Shown piece after piece: positions 1-6,442 of a DNA stretch of 6,691 bases. Position 1 is the stretch's first letter, and every line of letters begins with the position of its first letter. The DNA is from an uncultured Eubacteriales bacterium. Its GTDB lineage: Bacteria; Bacillota; Clostridia; Oscillospirales; Oscillospiraceae. The stretch is taken from the NCBI GenBank assembly GCA_900546485.1, contig URDK01000116.1, forward strand, positions 1-6,691, read 5' to 3'. The notes beneath the pieces were generated by a model. It was not told the origin of the DNA. It was given only the letters and a program-made list of their open reading frames with translations, and ran no database searches. A program made the translations under genes and the position numbers.

Positions 1-296
1 CGGTTCAGGAAGGGGAAGGTCGCGGTCTTGCCCTCGTCGTCGGAGTCGGCGTCGCTGTTCTCGATGTCCATCAGCCCGTCGGCGCTGCCGAGGGCCTCCA
101 TCATCTCGTTGGTCAGGCCGTCCAGCTCATCGTCCGAGAGGCCCATCTTGTTTATCACGTCGTCCACGGGCTTGATATGCAGCTCGCGGGCGCACTTGAG
201 GCAGAGGCCCTCGTTCTTCGACTGGCCCCCCTCAAGTCTGGTTATGAATATCACGGCTACGTTCTTCTTGCAGCGTGAGCAAAGCGTCGGTTGCAT
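1..296 (-). CDS. Zinc-finger N-terminus of a Clp-type ATPase / McsA-like stress protein (3' part beyond left edge)
   Basis: The first 98 codons are present and the gene runs off the left edge. The start (MQPTLCSRCKK) is fixed by an AGGAG site 8 nt upstream. Residues C6-x2-C9 and C32-x2-C35 form a four-cysteine zinc ribbon, as in the N-terminus of McsA. It is followed by a helical KPVDDVINKMGL segment and an acidic linker (about residues 75-90) ending in FPFLN. In many Clostridia this kind of N-terminus is fused to a ClpC-like AAA+ unfoldase, which feeds substrates to ClpP. The ATPase domains would lie outside the window, so the fusion is inferred. A HrcA-type CIRCE operator sits over its promoter, supporting a heat-shock or protein quality control role. 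A stand-alone McsA-like adaptor is the main alternative. The gene lies downstream of the cvpA-like gene on the same strand but has its own promoter. Confidence 0.68.
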   Translation of the reverse strand, partial: MQPTLCSRCKKNVAVIFITRLEGGQSKNEGLCLKCARELHIKPVDDVINKMGLSDDELDGLTNEMMEALGSADGLMDIENSDADSDDEGKTATFPFLN

Positions 297-304
297 AATT
301 TGGT

Positions 305-309
305 CTCCT
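305..309 (-). promoter_or_regulatory. Ribosome binding site of the zinc-finger Clp-like gene
   Basis: On the minus strand AGGAG lies 8 nt before the ATG at 296-294. This fixes the start of a gene whose body is mostly outside the window. Confidence 0.8.
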
Positions 310-340
310 GTTAAACAATAGTCTGCGAATGGTGCGGAAA

Positions 341-377
341 ATAAATTAGCACTCTTTTTCTTCGAGTGCTAATTTAT
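341..377. promoter_or_regulatory. CIRCE operator (HrcA binding site)
   Basis: The core is TTAGCACTC (346-354), nine spacer bases, then GAGTGCTAA (364-372). This matches the canonical CIRCE consensus exactly. The symmetry extends outward to 14-bp perfect arms (341-354 and 364-377). CIRCE is bound by the heat-shock repressor HrcA, classically at groESL and dnaK operons. Here the left end is 44 nt before the ATG at 296, and the element overlaps the -10 and probable transcription start of the downstream gene. HrcA repression released on heat or protein-folding stress is therefore expected. Confidence 0.96.
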
Positions 378-399
378 CACCAAGTCAGGCGCTTGTCAA
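371..399 (-). promoter_or_regulatory. Sigma-A-type promoter of the Clp-like gene
   Basis: On the minus strand a consensus -35 TTGACA (399-394) is followed after 17 bp by TAAATT (376-371), a 4/6 match to the -10. The -10 lies inside the right arm of the CIRCE element, the usual arrangement for HrcA repression. Transcription would begin near 362-365, inside CIRCE, giving a leader of about 65-70 nt. The imperfect -10 leaves the exact position uncertain, but no better -10 exists at a permitted spacing. Confidence 0.7.
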
Positions 400-421
400 C
401 ACCGGCGGGCCGGAATTGACA
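394..421. repeat. 28-bp inverted repeat containing the -35 of the Clp-like gene
   Basis: TGTCAA (394-399) and TTGACA (416-421) are reverse complements. They flank an inner CCGG-CGGG-CCGG palindrome (402-413), and only the 2x2 positions 400-401/414-415 are unpaired. The left half on the plus strand is the -35 of the minus-strand promoter. It could be a second operator next to CIRCE, or a hairpin at the end of the cvpA-like transcript. The minus-strand reading lacks a U-tract after it, so an ordinary intrinsic terminator is not supported. Confidence 0.6.
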
Positions 422-441
422 TTTTGTTCATATATTCTGCC

Positions 442-1158
442 TCAGATACCGAGACCGGCGGTCACGAGGTCGAGCTTGAGGAAGAGCCGGCCGAGGAGGG
501 TGCTGCCGAGGGTGTCGAGACCGATAAAGAGACCCATGAAGCGCAGCGCCCAACAGAGCAGGACGCAGTAGGTCATGCCGTTTACGAGGCCCATAGCCGC
601 GCCTCCCGCGTCGTTGAGGATATCGGCGTTGGGTATCCTGAAGGAGAGGTTGGGGATGTTGGCTATGGTCAGCAGCGCGATGAGGAAAATGAGGAACAGC
701 AGCACGACGCCGGCGACGTAGGCGATGCGCGTGCAGAGCGTCTCTACGATTGCCTCCTCGATGGTGCTGCCCTGTTCGTCGGCATAGGTCTCGGCCTCGG
801 TGGCCATCTGCTCGGCGGCGTCGTCATAGATGCCGAAGGTCTTGTAGCAGGTGGCGCAGAACTCGTGGCGGAGCTCCGGGTCCTGGGCGAGGATATCCTC
901 ATAGGAGAGCTCCGTGTCCGCGATGCCCATGTCCTCAAGGACCTTCTCCTGCATCTGGCTCTCGACATAGCCGCTGGCGAAGGGACGCAGCGCGGGTACG
1001 ACCTCATATGAGAAGGCCGAGGACACCAGCGAAGCCGCGTACAGCGACACGATTATCGCCACCAGTCCGGCGATGCCCATGATGAAGCCCTTCTTGTAGC
1101 CCGACCAGATACTGATTATTATTATGGCGAGAAGGACGAGATCTATTACAGTTCTCAA
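442..1158 (-). CDS. CvpA-family integral membrane protein
   Basis: This 238-residue protein has four likely membrane segments, at about residues 4-20, 26-46, 144-167 and 185-210. The pattern fits the CvpA (colicin V production) family: an N-terminal helix pair joined by a short basic YKKGF turn, then a late glycine-rich segment (DAGGAAMGLVNGM). Positive charges in the first turn suggest it is cytoplasmic, which places residues 47-143 outside the cell. That acidic, helical segment of about 95 residues carries CATC (C101, C104) and a further C142. The start is a TTG with an AGGAGG site 8 nt upstream; the next in-frame ATG falls inside the second helix and can be dismissed. It is the last gene of the operon, 29 nt after the DUF5711 gene. 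CvpA proteins have no settled biochemical role; links to envelope homeostasis are known in other bacteria. Confidence 0.8.
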   Translation of the reverse strand: MRTVIDLVLLAIIIISIWSGYKKGFIMGIAGLVAIIVSLYAASLVSSAFSYEVVPALRPFASGYVESQMQEKVLEDMGIADTELSYEDILAQDPELRHEFCATCYKTFGIYDDAAEQMATEAETYADEQGSTIEEAIVETLCTRIAYVAGVVLLFLIFLIALLTIANIPNLSFRIPNADILNDAGGAAMGLVNGMTYCVLLCWALRFMGLFIGLDTLGSTLLGRLFLKLDLVTAGLGI

Positions 1159-1166
1159 GTGTAAAT

Positions 1167-1172
1167 CCTCCT
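1167..1172 (-). promoter_or_regulatory. Ribosome binding site selecting a TTG start for the CvpA-like gene
   Basis: On the minus strand AAAGGAGG ends 8 nt before TTG at 1158-1156. This is a near-perfect Shine-Dalgarno at optimal spacing. No ATG or GTG start that keeps the first helix is available, so the non-ATG start is well supported. Confidence 0.8.
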
Positions 1173-1187
1173 TTGGGAGCGTTTTCT

Positions 1188-2255
1188 CTAAACGAGGCCG
1201 TACCTCACCGTGCCGGGGAAGACCGTGACGGTCTCTCCGTCGGCGCGCAGCAGCAGCGCCGCTGCGCCGGAGGCCTCCGTACTCTCTCCGCGCTCCGTTA
1301 GGTTCTTATTATATACCGCCGCGCCGTCGGAGTAAAGCACGGCAATTTTACCTTTTTGCACATCGAGGCTCCGAAGGGCACGCGGAGTGCTCATACTGCC
1401 CAGTTCTTCGCCTGCGGCGTCCAGCGAGACGAGCCGCGTCCCGTCGCTCCCGGAAAGGGCGAGCACGGTGCAGCCGCCGTCGATGGCGTAGTCCGCGAGC
1501 CGCTCGGAGCCGAAGGCGCGCTCCCCCGTCAGGGCGCAGGATGCGTCGAGGAACACGGCGCGGCTGTCGGAGACCAGGCAAAGCCCGCCGTCCGTCCAGC
1601 CGAGGTCGAAGAACACCTCGCCTGGCGCCGTGAAACGCGCGAACTCCTCCTCGCTCGAGAGCGAAAAGAGCCGCAGCTGCCCGCCCTCCTCCGAGGCGGC
1701 GAGCACGGCGAGGCTCTCCCCGTCGGGAGAGAGCGCTGCGGCCAGGGGCCAGACCGTGGCCGCGTACCAGCGGTACACTGTCCGGAGCGACGCGTCGTAT
1801 ACGGTGACGAGTCCGCGATAGCCCTCGCAGCCGCTCGTGACCGCGAGCATGCCGAGCTCGTTTGCCGAAACGTCCGTGACCGCGCCGGCGGTCTCCAGCT
1901 CGGAAGCCTTGCCCTCCGCGTCGAGCACGAGGAGCCCGGCTTCGCCCGCGCTCCATACGGCAAGGGCGGTATCCGAGGCCGCAAGGCCCGGATTTTCCGC
2001 GGAGACGGCCCGCGTGAGCGTATTCCGTCCGTTTTCGTCAAACACCTGCAATTGTGTTGACGAACAGACGGCAAAAGAGTTCCCGAACACGGCAAACACC
2101 TCGCCCGCGGCCGACTCATAGACGAGCCCGCCGTCTCCTCCGACCTGCCAGCGCAGGGAGAAGATGGCGACGGCCGCCGCCGCGATGGACAATACGAGCA
2201 GCGCGAAAGCCGCGCGGCGCGCCGTTAGACGTATGGTGCCTGCCGGGTTTTTCAT
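1188..2255 (-). CDS. DUF5711-like membrane-anchored beta-propeller protein
   Basis: The 355-residue product has a basic N-terminus (R9, R13, R14) and one hydrophobic segment (about residues 14-33) without an obvious signal-peptidase or lipobox site. It is probably anchored with its body outside the membrane. The remainder is a run of short beta-strand units such as LAAALSPDGESLAVLA and GLVTVYDASLRTVYRW. They resemble WD40/YVTN-type propeller blades and the clostridial DUF5711 family, to which it is assigned by overall appearance. No catalytic motif is visible and the function is unknown. The ATG directly follows the TAA of truA, and its GGAGG ribosome binding site lies inside the last truA codons, so translation is probably coupled. 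The neighbouring CvpA-like gene suggests an envelope role, but this is inference. Confidence 0.7.
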   Translation of the reverse strand: MKNPAGTIRLTARRAAFALLVLSIAAAAVAIFSLRWQVGGDGGLVYESAAGEVFAVFGNSFAVCSSTQLQVFDENGRNTLTRAVSAENPGLAASDTALAVWSAGEAGLLVLDAEGKASELETAGAVTDVSANELGMLAVTSGCEGYRGLVTVYDASLRTVYRWYAATVWPLAAALSPDGESLAVLAASEEGGQLRLFSLSSEEEFARFTAPGEVFFDLGWTDGGLCLVSDSRAVFLDASCALTGERAFGSERLADYAIDGGCTVLALSGSDGTRLVSLDAAGEELGSMSTPRALRSLDVQKGKIAVLYSDGAAVYNKNLTERGESTEASGAAALLLRADGETVTVFPGTVRYGLV

Positions 2256-3038
2256 TTATGCCTCCTCCGGGTAATCCTCCCGCATCATCGCGCCGACCTC
2301 GCCCTCGTACCAGACCCGGCGCAGGTAGAGCCCCTGCGGGGGCATGGTCGGGCCGGTGAGTCTGCGGTCGCCGGTCTCGAGCAGGTGCGGGATGTCCTCC
2401 GGCTCGAGCTTGCCGTGCGAGGCGTAGACCATCGTGCCCACGATGGCGCGAACCATGTTGTAGAGAAACCCGTCCGCGCACACGGCGACGCTTATCATAT
2501 CGCCCTCGCGCCTGGCCCGGCACCAGTGCACGGTGCGGACGGTCGTCTTGGTCTGCGTCCCCACGCTGCGGACTGCCTTGAAGTCGTGCCTGCCCTCGAA
2601 GGCGAGGCCCGCCGCGCGCATGCGCTCTATGTCGAGCGGCGCGGGGTAGAAGCAGACCCGTTTTTGCAGAAAGGGGTCGCGTATGCGGGTGTTCATTATC
2701 CGGTAGACATATTCTTTCTGTATGCAGCTTAAAATCGCGTTGAAATCCTCGGGCGCCTCGCAGGCGTCGAGCACGGCTATGTCGTCTGGCAGGCGGGTGT
2801 TCACCGCTAGGGGCAGCCTGTCCACGGGTATGCGGCTCTCCGTGCGGAAGTTCGCGCAGTAGGAAAGCGCGTGCACGCCCGCGTCTGTGCGGCCGCAGCC
2901 CGTGACCTTTATCCGCTCGCCGCAGACCTTTGAAAGGGCCTTTTCCAGCGTCTCCGCAACGCTGATCTCTGTCTTCTGCACCTGCCAGCCGTGATAGGCG
3001 GTGCCGTCATAGCGGAGCTTTAAGGCGATGTTTCTCAT
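2256..3038 (-). CDS. truA: tRNA pseudouridine(38-40) synthase TruA
   Basis: TruA converts uridines 38, 39 and 40 in the tRNA anticodon arm to pseudouridine. The 260-residue protein opens with MRNIALKLRYDGTAYHGWQ, the usual TruA start. It contains GCGRTDAGVHALS with catalytic Asp52, the conserved KEYVYRI segment with Tyr110, and FLYNMVRAIVGT (191-202). The length is normal for bacterial TruA, about 245-270 residues. The frame stays open well upstream, but that extension is the antisense or overlapping reading of ecfT. The start is taken at 3038, where ATGA overlaps the ecfT stop by 4 bp, which implies translational coupling. No strong ribosome binding site precedes it. truA directly after ecfT is a recurrent arrangement in Bacillota. 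Confidence 0.97.
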   Translation of the reverse strand: MRNIALKLRYDGTAYHGWQVQKTEISVAETLEKALSKVCGERIKVTGCGRTDAGVHALSYCANFRTESRIPVDRLPLAVNTRLPDDIAVLDACEAPEDFNAILSCIQKEYVYRIMNTRIRDPFLQKRVCFYPAPLDIERMRAAGLAFEGRHDFKAVRSVGTQTKTTVRTVHWCRARREGDMISVAVCADGFLYNMVRAIVGTMVYASHGKLEPEDIPHLLETGDRRLTGPTMPPQGLYLRRVWYEGEVGAMMREDYPEEA

Positions 3039-3841
3039 AGGCCGTATACGTTCATGACGATGGTGGCCGCGAGCACCGCCGCGCCGAGCAGCAGCGCGAT
3101 ATAGTCGCGGCTGTGCATGTGCAGCTGCTTCATGCGCGTGCGGCCCTCGCCGCCGTGGTAGCAGCGGCTCTCCATGGCGACGGCCAGCTCGTCCGCGCGG
3201 CGGAAGCTGGAGACGAAGAGCGGCACCAGGAGCGGCAGCAGAGCCTTGGCACGCTCCGTGAGCTTGCCGGTCTCGAAGTCCGCGCCGCGGGCCTTCTGCG
3301 CGCTCATTATCTTGTCCGTCTCCTCGATGAGGGTCGGGATGAAGCGCAGCGCCATGCTCATCATCATGCTCATCTCGTGCACGGGCACCTTTATCTTCTT
3401 GAGGGGCCCGAGCAGTATCTCCAACCCGTCCGTGAGCGCTATGGGGCTGGTGGTGTAGGTCAGCAGGAAGGTGCCGGTTATGAGCATCATGATGCGGACT
3501 ATCATGAGGAACGCCCTCTTGACGCCCTCTGTGGTGACGGTGAAGATCCACCAGTCGACGAGCACCGTCCCGCCCGTGGTGTAAAAGAGGTTGAGCACAC
3601 CGGTGAGGACGATGATGAAGATGAGGGGCTTGAGACCCTTCAAAATGGTGCGGAGCTTTATCTTCGAGAGCGCCACGCACGCGGCGGTGACAGCGAACAT
3701 CAGCGCGTAGGAGAACCAGTTGACGGCGGTGAACAGCGCCGCGATGTAGACGATGACGAGGATGAGCTTCGTCCTCGCGTCCAGGCGGTGGACTATGGTG
3801 TCGCCCGGGAAGAACTGGCCGAGGGTGATGTCCTTCAGCAT
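3035..3841 (-). CDS. ecfT: ECF transporter transmembrane component EcfT
   Basis: EcfT is the membrane scaffold that couples the two ECF ATPases to an S component carrying a vitamin or metal substrate. This 268-residue protein has the family start (LGQFFPGDTIVHRLDARTK) and membrane segments at about 26-56, 70-86, 110-132 and 246-265. Its cytoplasmic coupling region contains AQKARGADF (Ala184-Arg185-Gly186) and AMESRCYHGG (Ser225-Arg226-Cys227). These are the two short motifs that contact the ATPases. The second departs from the canonical Ala-Arg-Gly but keeps the arginine. The ATG overlaps the ecfA2 stop by 7 bp and has a GGGGAG-type site 6 nt upstream. The 3' end overlaps truA by 4 bp. No S component is encoded nearby, so it probably belongs to a shared group II module. 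Confidence 0.96.
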   Translation of the reverse strand: MLKDITLGQFFPGDTIVHRLDARTKLILVIVYIAALFTAVNWFSYALMFAVTAACVALSKIKLRTILKGLKPLIFIIVLTGVLNLFYTTGGTVLVDWWIFTVTTEGVKRAFLMIVRIMMLITGTFLLTYTTSPIALTDGLEILLGPLKKIKVPVHEMSMMMSMALRFIPTLIEETDKIMSAQKARGADFETGKLTERAKALLPLLVPLFVSSFRRADELAVAMESRCYHGGEGRTRMKQLHMHSRDYIALLLGAAVLAATIVMNVYGL

Positions 3842-4707
3842 CCGGAGCTCCCCCCCTTCCTGAGCCAGGCGAGCACGGCGGCGTGGAGCTGCTCCGAGGT
3901 GTATATCGACTCCGGCAGCTCGGCGCCGCGGCGTCTGAGCTCCGCGGCTATGGCGGCGGGCTGGGGCACGTCGAGGCCCATCGCCGTGAGCTCCTGCGCG
4001 TGGGAGAAGACCTCCTCCGGCGTGCCGTCCATGGCGATGCCGCCCTCGTGGAAGACGATGAGCCGGTCGGCTATCCTCGCCGCGTCATCCATGCTGTGGG
4101 TGACGAAGAGGATGGTGGAGCCGGTCTCGCGGCGGTAGTCGGTGATGTTTTTTATTATGCCCTCGCAGCCGCCGGGGTCGAGCCCGGCCATGGGCTCGTC
4201 CAGGATGAGCACCTTCGGCCGCATGGCGATGACGCCCGCGATGGCGATGCGCCGCTTCTGCCCGCCCGAGAGCTCGAGCGGGGACTTTTCAAAGAGCTCC
4301 TCGCCTATGCCGACGAAGTGCGCCGCCTCGCGCACGCGCTCGTCCACCTCGGCTTCCGAGAGCTTCATGTTCTTTGGCCCGAAGGCGATGTCCCGGTAGA
4401 CCGTCTCCTCAAAGAGCTGGTACTCCGGGTACTGGAAAACGAGCCCGACCTTGAACCTGACGTCGCGCGTGGCCTCCTTCGTGGCGAAGATGTCCTCGCC
4501 CTCGCAGAAGACCCGGCCCTCGTCGGGGCGGAGCAGGCCGTTTAGGTGCTGTATGAAGGTGCTCTTGCCCGAGCCCGTGTGGCCTATGACGGCCACCAGC
4601 TGACCCGGGTATATCTCAACGCTGACGGACCGTATCGCAGCTTTTTCAAAGGGCGTGCCCTTGCTGTATATGTGCGTCAGGCCCTCGGCTTTTATGACCG
4701 CGTCCAT
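3835..4707 (-). CDS. ecfA2: ECF transporter ATPase EcfA2
   Basis: This is one of the two cytoplasmic ABC ATPases that power ECF vitamin and metal uptake. The 290-residue protein has a complete nucleotide-binding domain: Walker A GHTGSGKST (42-50), Q-loop Gln92 in VFQYPEYQLFEETV, signature LSGGQ (146-150), Walker B ending D170-E171, D-loop AGLDP, and switch His204 in FVTHSM. The YPEYQLFEETV stretch after the Q-loop is typical of EcfA2 and separates it from its partner EcfA1. The C-terminal part after about residue 225 is the ECF-specific extension involved in ATPase dimerisation. It starts 19 nt after ecfA1, with AAAGGG upstream of the ATG, and its last 7 bp overlap ecfT. All catalytic residues are present. 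Confidence 0.96.
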   Translation of the reverse strand: MDAVIKAEGLTHIYSKGTPFEKAAIRSVSVEIYPGQLVAVIGHTGSGKSTFIQHLNGLLRPDEGRVFCEGEDIFATKEATRDVRFKVGLVFQYPEYQLFEETVYRDIAFGPKNMKLSEAEVDERVREAAHFVGIGEELFEKSPLELSGGQKRRIAIAGVIAMRPKVLILDEPMAGLDPGGCEGIIKNITDYRRETGSTILFVTHSMDDAARIADRLIVFHEGGIAMDGTPEEVFSHAQELTAMGLDVPQPAAIAAELRRRGAELPESIYTSEQLHAAVLAWLRKGGSSGC

Positions 4708-4726
4708 AGCTTATCCCTTTTCTGAC

Positions 4727-5557
4727 TCAGATTGCCGCCATGATGGCGTCGGCGCACTCGCTGACCGTGAGCGCGCTCAGCGGCAGGTCGTAGCCGTCTT
4801 TTCGCAGCTCGTAGATGAGCTCCGTGGTGGCGGGTACGGCCAGGCCCTCGCTGCGGAGCAGCTCCACCTGGGAGAAGACCTCCCTCGGCGTGCCGTCCGC
4901 GGCTATGCGGCCCTCGGACATGACGATGAGCCTGTCCGCGCCGACGCATTCCGCCATGTGGTGGGTGATGAGCATGACCGTCATGCCCTTCTCACGGCAG
5001 AGCCGCGTGACGGTGGAGATGACCTCCCGCCTGCCCACGGGGTCGAGCATGGCCGTCGGCTCGTCGAGCACGACGCAGCGCGGCTGCATGGCCAGCACTC
5101 CCGCGATGGCGACGCGCTGCTTCTGTCCGCCCGAGAGCAGGTGCGGCGCGTGGAGGCGGTATTCGTACATGCCGACGGTGCGGAGCGCCTCGTCCACGCG
5201 GCGGCGTATCTCCTCCGAGGGCACGCCGAGGTTCTCGGGCGCGAAGGCCACGTCGTCCTCCACGACGTTTGCTACTATCTGGTTGTCCGGGTTCTGGAAC
5301 ACCATGCCCACGGTGCGGCGCACGTCGAGGAGCCGCGCCTCGTCCGAGGTGTCTATGCCGTCCACATATACCTTGCCGGAGGTGGGCAGCAGTATGGCGT
5401 TCATGAGCTTTGCGAGCGTCGATTTGCCGGAGCCGTTATGCCCCAGCACGGCGACAAAGCTGCCCTCGGCTATCTCGAGGTCAAGCCCGTGCAGGGTCTC
5501 GGCCTCGTCGCCGGGGTAGGTATAGTGCAGGTCCTCTACCCTGATTATAGGCTGCAT
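4727..5557 (-). CDS. ecfA1: ECF transporter ATPase EcfA1
   Basis: This is the partner ATPase of the ECF energising module. With the ATG at 5557 it is 276 residues: Walker A GHNGSGKST (39-47), Q-loop Gln88 in VFQNPDNQIVANVVEDDVAFAPENLG (only the first part is diagnostic: FQNPDNQ is the EcfA1 signature), LSGGQ (141-145), Walker B with D165-E166, and switch His199. The start is not settled. A GTG at 5572 overlaps the methyltransferase stop (GTGA) and has GGGAG 8 nt upstream, and would add five residues (VNKTK). The ATG gives the more usual EcfA1 N-terminus but has only a distant GGGGAG, 14 nt away. A still longer ATG frame at 5614 lies inside the methyltransferase gene and is unlikely. The gene follows the methyltransferase by 11 nt or overlaps it by 4, depending on the start. 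Confidence 0.95.
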   Translation of the reverse strand: MQPIIRVEDLHYTYPGDEAETLHGLDLEIAEGSFVAVLGHNGSGKSTLAKLMNAILLPTSGKVYVDGIDTSDEARLLDVRRTVGMVFQNPDNQIVANVVEDDVAFAPENLGVPSEEIRRRVDEALRTVGMYEYRLHAPHLLSGGQKQRVAIAGVLAMQPRCVVLDEPTAMLDPVGRREVISTVTRLCREKGMTVMLITHHMAECVGADRLIVMSEGRIAADGTPREVFSQVELLRSEGLAVPATTELIYELRKDGYDLPLSALTVSECADAIMAAI

Positions 5558-5568
5558 TTTCGTCTTAT

Positions 5569-6435
5569 TCACTCCCCGCGCTCCCAGCGGCAGGCGGCAC
5601 CGCAGGGGAGGCACAGTCCCGTCGCCGTGACGGGCAGGCCCAGCTCCCGGCTCTCCGAGTGTCCGCCGAAGCGCTTTGTAAAGATGCTCTCGCTGATATA
5701 GGTCAGCACCGAGGGCGAAAGCCCCGTGGTGTAGGAATTGATGATGACAAAGAGCGGGTCGTCCGACAGCACGCCGGAGACGAGCTGGACGAAGCCCCAG
5801 AGGCTCTCTTCGAGCTTCCAGACCTCGCCGCCGGGCCCGCGGCCATAGCTCGGCGGGTCCATTATAATCGCGTCGTAGCGCCTGCCGCGTCGAATCTCGC
5901 GCTCTACGAACTTTGCGCAGTCGTCGACTATCCAGCGGACGGGCCTGTCGGCCACGCCGGAGGCCGCGGCGTTCTCCTTGGCCCAGGCGACCATGCCCTT
6001 GGCCGCGTCCACATGGCAGACGGAGGCCCCGGCGGCCAGCGCCGCGACCGTGGCCGCGCCCGTGTAGGCAAAGAGGTTCAAAACGCTTATCTCACGGCCC
6101 GCGCCCCTTATTTTGCGCATTATGTAGTCCCAGTTCGCGGCCTGCTCCGGGAAGATGCCCGTGTGCTTGAAGTTCATGGGCTTTATGTTGAAGGTGAGCT
6201 CCCCGTAGCCTATCTGCCAGCTCGCGGGCAGGCGGCGCTTGTCCCAGGCTCCGCCGCCGCTCTCGCTGCGGGTGTATTTGCCGTCGCTCGTGCGCCAGCG
6301 CCCGTCGCGCCGGGGCGTGTCCCAAATGGCCTGCGGGTCAGGCCGCACCAGGGTATAGTCCCCCCAGCGCTCCAGCTTCTCGCCGCGAGAACAGTCGATA
6401 AGCTCAAAATCCCGCCACTTGTCAGATACCCACAT
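5569..6435 (-). CDS. Class I SAM-dependent methyltransferase (RlmI/COG1092-like, probable RNA methyltransferase)
   Basis: The 288-residue protein carries a Rossmann methyltransferase core. It has motif I VLNLFAYTGAATV (118-130), an acidic residue at the end of strand 2 (D143 in HVDAAKG), and motif IV DPPSYGRG (193-200) followed by PGGEVW. The conserved KHTGIFPEQAANWDY (90-104) and C-terminal LPCGAACRWE match a family related to 23S rRNA cytosine methyltransferases RlmI/RlmK. It lacks a full N-terminal PUA domain; instead it has about 85 residues of a compact N-terminal module (ERWGDYTLVRPDPQAIW). The substrate cannot be read from sequence; RNA is the likely class. The start is taken at 6435 because AAGGAG lies 7 nt upstream. 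The ATG at 6441 would leave only 1 nt. It is the first gene of the operon, about 25-30 nt from the predicted transcription start. Confidence 0.9.
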   Translation of the reverse strand: MWVSDKWRDFELIDCSRGEKLERWGDYTLVRPDPQAIWDTPRRDGRWRTSDGKYTRSESGGGAWDKRRLPASWQIGYGELTFNIKPMNFKHTGIFPEQAANWDYIMRKIRGAGREISVLNLFAYTGAATVAALAAGASVCHVDAAKGMVAWAKENAAASGVADRPVRWIVDDCAKFVEREIRRGRRYDAIIMDPPSYGRGPGGEVWKLEESLWGFVQLVSGVLSDDPLFVIINSYTTGLSPSVLTYISESIFTKRFGGHSESRELGLPVTATGLCLPCGAACRWERGE

Positions 6436-6442
6436 AGCCATG

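Noticed and set aside
402..413. Intrinsic terminator after the cvpA-like gene
   Set aside because: The inner stem is only 4 bp and the minus strand has no U-run after it. Termination here cannot be claimed from sequence.
416..444. Plus-strand promoter from TTGACA at 416-421
   Set aside because: No -10-like hexamer lies 16-18 bp downstream. TATATT at 431-436 is only 9 bp away, and the region downstream is antisense to the cvpA-like gene. It is better explained as one arm of the inverted repeat.
3039..3680. N-terminal extension of truA in the same frame, giving 474 residues
   Set aside because: The extension overlaps ecfT out of frame and is His/Arg/Asp-rich nonsense. TruA homologues begin at MRNIALKLRYDG, where an ATGA overlap with the ecfT stop is present.
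3113..4138. Long plus-strand open frame opposite ecfT and ecfA2
   Set aside because: It is antisense to two genes with complete family motifs. The translation is low-complexity, rich in Glu, His, Arg and Gly, as expected from GC-rich codons read backwards, and no ribosome binding site or family motif is present.
4655..5701. Long plus-strand open frame opposite ecfA1
   Set aside because: It is a shadow of the ATPase gene. The product is biased in His, Asp and Arg, without domains, and there is no promoter in this direction.
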